From assembly GCA_031273305.1 (NCBI GenBank), contig JAISSC010000077.1:1-10623 (forward strand): a DNA stretch of 10,623 nt, given 5' to 3'. Shown here piece after piece: positions 4,707 through 10,623 of this stretch; positions within the stretch are counted from its first letter, which is position 1; each line of letters begins with the position of its first letter. The position numbers and the translations under genes are program-made. Origin of the DNA: Flavobacteriaceae bacterium (GTDB taxonomy: Bacteria > Bacteroidota > Bacteroidia > Flavobacteriales > Weeksellaceae). The notes under the pieces were generated by a model. The model was not told the DNA's origin. It made no database searches and worked only from the letters and a program-made list of their open reading frames with translations.

Positions 4707-6245
4707 ATGAAATCTCAAGAAGATGTTTTAAAAAGGGTAGTAGCTCATGCAAAAGAATATGGATTTGTATTTCCATCCAGTGAAGTATATGATGGCTTAT
4801 CAGCTATTTACGATTATGGGCAAAACGGAGCCGAGTTAAAGAACAATATAAAACAGTATTGGTGGAAGGCTATGGTACAGTTGAATGAGAATATTTTGGG
4901 AATAGATTCTGCAATATTCATGCATCCTACGATATGGAAAGCCTCCGGGCATGTAGATGCTTTTAATGATCCTTTAATAGATAATAAAGACAGCAAAAAA
5001 AGATTTCGTGCAGATGTTCTGGTAGAAGAATTTGCGGAAAAATTTGAAGATAAAGCAAAGAAAGAGATAGAAAAGGCACGAAAACGTTTCGGGGAAGATT
5101 TCAATCAGGGACAATTTGAGGCTACCCATCCGAAGGTTTTAGAGTATAGAAAACAAAAAGCAAATATTTTACAAAGGCTGGCAAAGTCTTTGGAAACCAG
5201 TTTGGCAGATACCAAAGCCCTGATTGAAGAATTGGAGATTGCCGACCCGGAAACCGGTTCAAGGAATTGGACGGAAGTGCGACAATTTAACCTGATGTTT
5301 GGCACTAAATTAGGTTCCACTACGGATTCTGCCACCGATCTATATCTTCGTCCGGAGACTGCACAGGGTATTTTTGTGAATTACCTGAATGTACAAAAAA
5401 CAGGAAGAATGAAACTTCCTTTCGGGATAGCACAAATAGGGAAAGCCTTTAGAAATGAGATAGTAGCCCGTCAGTTTATTTTCAGAATGAGGGAGTTTGA
5501 ACAAATGGAAATGCAGTTTTTCGTGCCACCTGGAACCGAGCTTTCTCATTTTGAGGCTTGGAAGGAAAAACGTTTAAATTGGCATTTGGCATTAGGATTA
5601 GGAAAAGATAATTATCGTTTTCATGACCATGAAAAATTAGCCCATTACGCCAATGCAGCTACCGATATTGAATTTAAATTTCCTTTCGGGTTTAAAGAAT
5701 TGGAGGGGATTCATTCACGAACCGATTTTGACCTTTCAGCCCACGAGAAATATTCAGGAAAAAAACTACAATACTTTGACCCCGAACAAAATAAAAGTTA
5801 TGTGCCGTATGTGGTGGAAACTTCCATCGGGTTGGACAGGATGTTTTTAGCATTGATTTCCAGTTGTTTAAAAGAAGAGGAGTTGGAAGACGGAACCTCG
5901 CGTGTGGTTCTTTCCCTGCCTCCGGCATTAGCTCCTGTGAAGGCTGCAATATTCCCGTTAGTTAAAAAAGACGGATTGCCGGAGTATGCAGAAAAAATAT
6001 TTAATGAATTGAAATACGATTTTAATATCATATACGAAGATAAAGATGCGATTGGAAAACGCTACCGTAGACAGGATGCAATCGGAACTCCTTATTGTAT
6101 TACTGTTGACCACGACACACTAAGCGACCATACGGTGACGATTCGAAACAGAGATACTATGGAACAGGAGAGAGTTTCGGCAGATGCCCTGCATAAAATA
6201 ATCAGAGAGAAGGTCGACATAAAATCGTTATTGAAGAAATTATAA
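4707..6245 (+). CDS. glyS: Glycyl-tRNA synthetase, dimeric (single-chain) type
   Basis: Class II synthetase that charges tRNA-Gly with glycine using ATP. The 512-residue chain is the homodimeric form, not the split alpha2-beta2 type of E. coli. In order: the N-terminal catalytic start (KRVVAHAKEYGFVFPSSEVYDG), the dimer segment around WKASGHVDAFNDPL (77-90), a charged helical insert (about 105-190), the substrate-binding RPETAQGIFVNY (215-226), motif 2 (FRNEI with Arg249, then FRMREFEQMEMQFF), motif 3 (ETSIGLDRMFLAL, 371-383), and the C-terminal anticodon-binding domain (about 403-512, LPPALAPVKAAIFPL to the end). All signature parts are present. The ATG at 4707 matches the family start. It stands alone, divergent from rpsU and convergent with the membrane protein gene. 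Its substrate tRNA-Gly(TCC) is encoded in the same window. Confidence 0.98.
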   Translation: MKSQEDVLKRVVAHAKEYGFVFPSSEVYDGLSAIYDYGQNGAELKNNIKQYWWKAMVQLNENILGIDSAIFMHPTIWKASGHVDAFNDPLIDNKDSKKRFRADVLVEEFAEKFEDKAKKEIEKARKRFGEDFNQGQFEATHPKVLEYRKQKANILQRLAKSLETSLADTKALIEELEIADPETGSRNWTEVRQFNLMFGTKLGSTTDSATDLYLRPETAQGIFVNYLNVQKTGRMKLPFGIAQIGKAFRNEIVARQFIFRMREFEQMEMQFFVPPGTELSHFEAWKEKRLNWHLALGLGKDNYRFHDHEKLAHYANAATDIEFKFPFGFKELEGIHSRTDFDLSAHEKYSGKKLQYFDPEQNKSYVPYVVETSIGLDRMFLALISSCLKEEELEDGTSRVVLSLPPALAPVKAAIFPLVKKDGLPEYAEKIFNELKYDFNIIYEDKDAIGKRYRRQDAIGTPYCITVDHDTLSDHTVTIRNRDTMEQERVSADALHKIIREKVDIKSLLKKL

Positions 6246-6350
6246 AAAGATAAATTTTGATTATGAATATTTCCGGTAGGGTATAAAGATATAACGGAAT
6301 ACTATTGAATATCTTAAGATGCTGATTTGAAGTGTAAAAAATCCCAGAGA

Positions 6351-8006
6351 TCAGTTATCTTTAAGTTGTTCAATAATATTTCTGAGTTTTTCTCTTTCCT
6401 TCGGAGAAAGAGATTTCATATAAAATCCCTTGTGAATATGAGAAGGCTCTTTCATCTGCGGAAAAATATTTAACCGATAATATAATTTCAATTTTTCTGG
6501 TTCAAAAGCAGGAGCAGGAGTATCAAAATTGAAGGGATAGTCGGTAGAAATATTGAAGTTGAGATTTCCCAGTTTTCCCGTCTTGTATTTTTCTAAAACA
6601 TAATTTTCTGGTCTTAGCAGTGCATTTTTGGTAAATCCTTTCATCATTCTGGTTAACTCAAAATCAGGAAGTAAAAGTTTGATGAATTTCGGATAACTGA
6701 TAAAAAATAAAGATACTAAATAAAATCCCGATATAGGAAATAGAAGTTTTGAACTATTAATTTTTAGTTGCCTGAGCAAGATAAAAAGCAAAGGATAAAT
6801 ACCATCCAGCATAAATCTGTATTGTCCGGAAAAACTAAAAATCAGAAAGAATTTTAAAAGGATTACAATCCATAAAACTATATAAATGAATTTCCTTTTA
6901 AGAAAAGCGAATATTCCGAAAATCCATACTATTACGACCGTGAAAATATTAATAATAGTCTGTAAATCCTTAGTAGTAAGCCAGTAATACAGCCTTTGAA
7001 AAAAAGATAATGAATTTATTTCCTCAAGTTTAAAATGTCTATCGAACGTATAATAAGAAGCCGATAGATTAGAGATTTCTAATATCCTCGAATCAGTGCT
7101 CCAGTAAGTATCAAGCTGAGTAGAAGTTATAGGAAATACTAACATAGAAGAAGCAATATAATTTTTACTAAAAAAAAGAAAAACTAATAAAAAAGAAAAT
7201 ATATATGCTTTCATATATCCCTGTTTTTTTCTGTTTAAGCAAGTTTCCACAATGAATATCCATAAAAGTAGCCAGAAAGCAACTGGTTTTACTGTGAAAA
7301 CAAAAGCAGAAATAATAAACAAAATTTTGAGATTGTAATTTTGACGGTTGAAACATATCTCGTTAACAACGATTAAAGAGAAGAAAACAACTGGTAAATC
7401 AGGAGAAGGAGTCTGTATAAATAAGAAGTAGAAGGGAATAAAACATAATAACAAATAAGATTTTTTTTCAAAAATATAGATTAGGTAAATAACCGTAATA
7501 AAAATATTAATCCGTTGGAACGGATCCAGAATCTCATCCAAGCCCGCCTGAAGGATATGCAATGAAGACATTTGCCCAAGAACCCAATCTATATTAGCTA
7601 CGCCAGTAATCAGTCCGTACTTATTCAGCCAGTTTAATGTTGGCACATAATACCAGAAATGATCAGGTCTGAAAGAATAATAAGATCCGGCTAACAGTAA
7701 AATTAGGAAAAAACACCAAAACCATCCCGATGTAAAAATATCTCCAGGAAAAGTTGCCAAATAATTTTTTCTGATACTTTTAGAAAAATAAGGAATAACA
7801 GATAACAGCAGTAGGGTGAGTTCAACAGGAGTATTCAAAGGAATAAAAAAAGAGAGGGAACACGAGATTGCGCTCAATAAGGCTAATCCCAGAATAACAG
7901 TCAGAGAAACAGAATTAATTCTTATAGAAAAAAATTTTTCTATCCATAATCCCCAGCCGGTAACAGAAATAAATAAAGCTAATAAAGAGAAAAATTCTAT
8001 AATCAT
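6351..8006 (-). CDS. Multispanning membrane protein, LIC_10190/GT-C-like
   Basis: A 551-residue integral membrane protein of unproven function. There are about ten to twelve hydrophobic segments, for example near 3-20, 34-55, 62-75, 92-110, 165-178, 183-198, 205-216, 227-255, 266-285, 352-368, 372-392, 402-412 and 421-437, followed by a hydrophilic tail (about 445-551). Between early segments lies a loop with DHFWYYVPTLNWLNKYGLITGVANIDW (115-141), and later KNYIASSMLVFP (281-292) and SFSGQYRFMLDGIYPLLF (391-408). These resemble the LIC_10190-type proteins, whose layout recalls GT-C glycosyltransferases that use lipid-linked sugars; Asp115 could be the acidic catalytic residue, but this is inference. 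Parts are extremely AT-rich (one 60-base line near 7141 has about nine G or C), unlike tuf or lpdA. The start at 8006 follows a TATCTTTG box by about 20 bases. Confidence 0.7.
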   Translation of the reverse strand: MIIEFFSLLALFISVTGWGLWIEKFFSIRINSVSLTVILGLALLSAISCSLSFFIPLNTPVELTLLLLSVIPYFSKSIRKNYLATFPGDIFTSGWFWCFFLILLLAGSYYSFRPDHFWYYVPTLNWLNKYGLITGVANIDWVLGQMSSLHILQAGLDEILDPFQRINIFITVIYLIYIFEKKSYLLLCFIPFYFLFIQTPSPDLPVVFFSLIVVNEICFNRQNYNLKILFIISAFVFTVKPVAFWLLLWIFIVETCLNRKKQGYMKAYIFSFLLVFLFFSKNYIASSMLVFPITSTQLDTYWSTDSRILEISNLSASYYTFDRHFKLEEINSLSFFQRLYYWLTTKDLQTIINIFTVVIVWIFGIFAFLKRKFIYIVLWIVILLKFFLIFSFSGQYRFMLDGIYPLLFILLRQLKINSSKLLFPISGFYLVSLFFISYPKFIKLLLPDFELTRMMKGFTKNALLRPENYVLEKYKTGKLGNLNFNISTDYPFNFDTPAPAFEPEKLKLYYRLNIFPQMKEPSHIHKGFYMKSLSPKEREKLRNIIEQLKDN

Positions 8007-8026
8007 GACTAAAAATTAACCAAAAC

Positions 8027-8034
8027 CAAAGATA
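8027..8034 (-). promoter_or_regulatory. -7 box of the membrane protein gene (TATCTTTG)
   Basis: A perfect TAnnTTTG on the minus strand, 20 bases before the ATG at 8006. No good -33 element is seen at 19-20 bases. If used, the leader would be only about 14 bases. It lies back to back with the lpdA box at 8081-8088. Confidence 0.45.
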
Positions 8035-8080
8035 AAAATAAAATTTTGAAACTTAATTTTATTATCTGGGTCGTATTTTA

Positions 8081-8088
8081 TATATTTG
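8081..8088 (+). promoter_or_regulatory. lpdA -7 box (TATATTTG)
   Basis: A perfect TAnnTTTG 31 bases before the lpdA ATG, with only T-rich sequence (TTTA/TTTT) at the -33 position. The predicted leader is about 25 bases. Confidence 0.55.
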
Positions 8089-8119
8089 GAAACAAACTAA
8101 TGTATATTATAATAAGACC

Positions 8120-9523
8120 ATGAATAATTTTGATGTAATACTAATAGGTTCAGGTCCCGGAGGATATGTAGCAGCTATCCGCTGTGCACAACTGGGGTTT
8201 AAAACAGCCATAATAGAAAAATATTCTTCTCTGGGAGGAACTTGTTTGAATGTAGGGTGCATTCCCTCCAAATCTTTGTTGGATTCTTCAGAGCATTTTC
8301 ATAATGCCCTGCATAATTTTGAGAGCTTCGGGATAGAGATCGGTACGCCCAGAGTAAATCTGGAAAAAATGATACAACGGAAAAATGAAGTAGTAGAGCA
8401 AAATACCAAAGGAGTTAATTTTCTAATGGATAAGAACAAAATCTCGGTTTTTCACGGAGTAGGGACTTTTATTTCCAATACAAAAATAGCCGTAAAAAAA
8501 GAAGATGGGAGTAGCGAAGAACTCGAATCCAAATACTTTATCATAGCCACAGGTTCAAAACCGGTTCAATTGCCGTTTGCGCCGATAGATAAAGAACGTG
8601 TTATTACCTCTACGGAAGCATTGAATCTGAAAGAGATACCTAAACATTTATTGGTAATAGGAGGAGGAGTTATAGGGTTGGAATTAGGTTCGGTATATCA
8701 GAGATTAGGAGCGGAAGTTACCGTTGTGGAATTTCTGGACAGGCTGATTCCTACTATGGACGGAGCTTTATCTAAAGAGCTTCAAAAAGTATTAAAGAAG
8801 CAGGGGATGAAGTTCTCATTATCCACCAGAGTAACAGACGTCATCAGGCAGGGAGATAAAGTAACCGTTCAGGCAATAGACAAGAACGGAAATGAAGTCT
8901 CTTTTGAAGGGGATTACTGTTTAGTGGCAGTAGGAAGAAGCCCTTATACAAAGAACTTAGGATTGGAGAACGTAGGAGTAGAAGTAGATGAAAAAGGAAG
9001 AATAAAAGTAACAGACCATTTACAGACCAATATTCCGAACATCTATGCTATCGGAGATGTAGTTCGTGGAGCCATGCTGGCACATAAAGCAGAGGAAGAA
9101 GGAGTATTGGTAGCAGAACAATTGGCAGGACAAAAACCCCATATTGATTACAACCTGATTCCCGGAGTGGTATATACCTGGCCTGAAGTTGCCGGAGTAG
9201 GAAAAACGGAAGAACAGCTAAAAGCAGAGGAGAGGAAATATAAAGTAGGGCAATTCCCGATGCGGGCGTTAGGAAGGTCAAGAGCCAGCGGAGATGTTGA
9301 CGGATTTGTTAAAATTCTGGCAGATGAAGTCACCGATGAGGTGTTAGGGATTCATATCATTGCGGCACGTGCCGCAGATTTAATTGCCGATGCCGTATCC
9401 TTATTGGAATATCGCGCTTCGGCGGAAGATATTTCAAGAATGAGCCATGCCCATCCTACCTATGCAGAAGCCATTAAAGAAGCAGCGTTGGATGCTGTGG
9501 AAAAGAGGCCTATTCATATGTAA
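8120..9523 (+). CDS. lpdA: Dihydrolipoyl dehydrogenase (E3)
   Basis: Flavoprotein disulfide reductase that reoxidises dihydrolipoamide with NAD+ as the E3 of pyruvate, 2-oxoglutarate or branched-chain 2-oxoacid dehydrogenase complexes, or of the glycine cleavage system. At 467 residues it is full length. The FAD-binding GSGPGG is at 10-15, the redox-active pair Cys42 and Cys47 lies in GGTCLNVGCIPSK, the NAD-binding VIGGGVIGLELG is at 179-190 with Glu204 at the end of the second strand, the second FAD motif YAIGD is at 309-313, and the dimer-interface catalytic pair His445-Glu450 lies in HAHPTYAE. No lipoyl domain is fused to the N-terminus. No E1 or E2 gene is adjacent, so its complex cannot be assigned. 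A seven-codon ORF (8100-8123) ends in an ATGA overlap with the start; no Shine-Dalgarno site is visible. Confidence 0.97.
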   Translation: MNNFDVILIGSGPGGYVAAIRCAQLGFKTAIIEKYSSLGGTCLNVGCIPSKSLLDSSEHFHNALHNFESFGIEIGTPRVNLEKMIQRKNEVVEQNTKGVNFLMDKNKISVFHGVGTFISNTKIAVKKEDGSSEELESKYFIIATGSKPVQLPFAPIDKERVITSTEALNLKEIPKHLLVIGGGVIGLELGSVYQRLGAEVTVVEFLDRLIPTMDGALSKELQKVLKKQGMKFSLSTRVTDVIRQGDKVTVQAIDKNGNEVSFEGDYCLVAVGRSPYTKNLGLENVGVEVDEKGRIKVTDHLQTNIPNIYAIGDVVRGAMLAHKAEEEGVLVAEQLAGQKPHIDYNLIPGVVYTWPEVAGVGKTEEQLKAEERKYKVGQFPMRALGRSRASGDVDGFVKILADEVTDEVLGIHIIAARAADLIADAVSLLEYRASAEDISRMSHAHPTYAEAIKEAALDAVEKRPIHM

Positions 9524-9605
9524 GATAAAATGGGTAATGATGCCAAAAATGGTTGGTAAAATATGAGAAGAAAGTGCTATGCAGGATTTTCATAATCGTT
9601 TTATT

Positions 9606-10623
9606 TTACTCATACATGCCTAATAACCAATCAATTAAATTTATCTGTCTCACACCGTTTCGCGAGCCGGTTTCGTAGTCCATTGTCAGCAAAATCCGCT
9701 CGTTGTGGTCGGGGATTTTGTCAAAAGGTGCAAGTTCACGAGCCAAAGTTTCGGGGTTTTGCACTGTCTGCGAAACTTGATAATAAGTCGTGTAACCTGC
9801 TTTGTTCCGTGCAATAAAATCCACTTCAAGCATATCCGCTTTGCCAACCCACACCTGATTGCCTCGCCGAAACAATTCCAGATAAACTACGTTTTCGAGC
9901 AAATGTCCCGTATTGCTTGCTAAATCTTTGCCCAACAATGCGTTGCGAAGCCCTAAATCCACAAGATAATACTTTTCCTGCGTTTGCAAATACTGTTTTC
10001 CTTTATATCATAACGATTTACCTTGTAAAACAGATATGCGGCGGTAAGTGTGTCAATGTATTTTGAAACGGTTTTGTTGTCAATGCGCAAATTTTTATTT
10101 TTCAGAACTTTAGCAATATTTGTAGCCGAAACAGGCGAACCAATCGAATCTATCAGGAAATTTACAACCTCGTTGTAGGAATATTCGGAATTGATCTTTT
10201 GACGTTTCAAAATATCATTTTCGTAGATATTTTTGAAAACGCTTTGCAGATATTGCGATGCATAATTTCTGTTTACGGCAGCCAGCCGAACGGCTTCGGG
10301 AAAACCGCCCGATGCAAGAAAATTGGCAAATGCTTTCGGCAAATCGCTCGATTTTTCTGTAAACTCATAAAATTCATTTTCGGTAAATTCAAGAAATTCA
10401 GCAAACGAAAACGGCAAAACATTGATTTCAAATGCTCTGCCTGTAAGCAAAGTAGCCAGTTCGCTCGAAAGCAAATAAGCGTTTGAGCCGGTAACGTACA
10501 AGTCGATTTGCGGGTGTACAAACAACCCTTCGAGCAATTTTTCAAATTCCGAAACATTCTGAACTTCGTCTAAAAAGACATAATTCATTTTGTCCGTCGA
10601 AAGCGAGGCTTTGATAAGTTCAT
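9606..10623 (-). pseudogene. AAA ATPase/DUF4143 protein, frameshifted, 5' end outside window
   Basis: This belongs to the widespread family combining an N-terminal AAA ATPase (AAA_14) with a C-terminal DUF4143 domain; the cellular role is unknown. The 5' part including Walker A lies beyond the right edge. Visible in the first frame (10623 to 9953) are Walker B YVFLDEVQN, sensor-like LYVTGSNAYLLSSELATLLTGR with the conserved Ser-Asn and Arg, PFSFAEFLEF, and a winged-helix-like linker ending YLFYKVNRYDIK. The second frame (down to 9606) gives DUF4143: YYLVDLGLRNALLG, GHLLENVVYLELFRRG, EVDFIARN and YYQVS. The two parts join exactly if one A is restored in the A run at 10002-10004, turning the local reading into YDIKGKQYLQTQEKYYLVD. 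That one change rebuilds a typical protein, so the break is recent or a sequencing error. It is convergent with lpdA (82-bp gap). Domain calls are firm; the functional state is not. Confidence 0.85.

Noticed and set aside
4692..5549. Minus-strand open frames opposite glyS
   Set aside because: They are antisense shadows of a fully conserved synthetase and resemble no protein.
6286..6315. AAGATAT/ATATCTT inverted repeat between glyS and the membrane protein gene, as a shared terminator
   Set aside because: The stem is seven weak pairs with a 16-base loop and no U tract on either strand.
10199..10486. Plus-strand open frame opposite the AAA ATPase
   Set aside because: The opposite strand encodes recognisable ATPase motifs throughout, so this frame is a shadow.
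1..10623. CRISPR arrays, insertion sequences, toxin-antitoxin pairs or a new defence cluster
   Set aside because: No regularly spaced repeats, transposase genes or small gene pairs are visible. The DUF4143 ATPase alone does not establish a defence system.

Overview
The window looks like a core chromosomal segment of a low-GC Bacteroidota, most likely class Flavobacteriia. The evidence is the EF-Tu and GlyRS sequences, the lack of strong Shine-Dalgarno sites before most genes, and repeated promoter-like boxes of the Bacteroidota type (TTTG, 19-20 bp, TAnnTTTG). All five tRNA genes lack an encoded CCA. I cannot name the genus with confidence.

Left half, minus strand, read from 4192 down to 1: rpsU (bS21), a strong hairpin terminator, a Xer-type tyrosine recombinase overlapping hpf, then tRNA-Thr(TGT), tRNA-Tyr(GTA), tRNA-Gly(TCC), tRNA-Thr(GGT), tuf, tRNA-Trp(CCA), secE and the start of nusG, which runs off the left edge. 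The order Thr-Tyr-Gly-Thr-tuf matches the thrU-tyrU-glyT-thrT-tufB cluster of E. coli. This block serves translation (bS21, HPF, EF-Tu, tRNAs), protein export (SecE) and transcription elongation (NusG). Separate promoters can be seen before rpsU, before the first tRNA, inside the tRNA cluster before tRNA-Gly, and before tuf, so the block probably consists of several overlapping transcription units.

Middle: a 514-bp stretch (4193-4706) holds the rpsU promoter, two hairpin repeats sharing a 19-bp identical segment, a decayed third copy, and the glyS -7 box. I see no real gene in it. The dimeric-type glycyl-tRNA synthetase gene glyS follows on the plus strand.

Right half: a large, partly very AT-rich gene for a multispanning membrane protein (minus strand, LIC_10190/GT-C-like) runs convergent to glyS and divergent from lpdA (dihydrolipoyl dehydrogenase, plus strand). 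At the right edge, convergent with lpdA, is the 3' part of an AAA ATPase/DUF4143 gene broken by a one-base frameshift.

Most of the window is ordinary housekeeping sequence. The items most worth a second look are the repeat element upstream of glyS, the promoter inside the tRNA cluster, the leader hairpin before the first tRNA, the terminator eight bases before the recombinase start, the weak Shine-Dalgarno-like site of rpsU, and the frameshifted ATPase. I found no clear evidence of a new multi-gene system.
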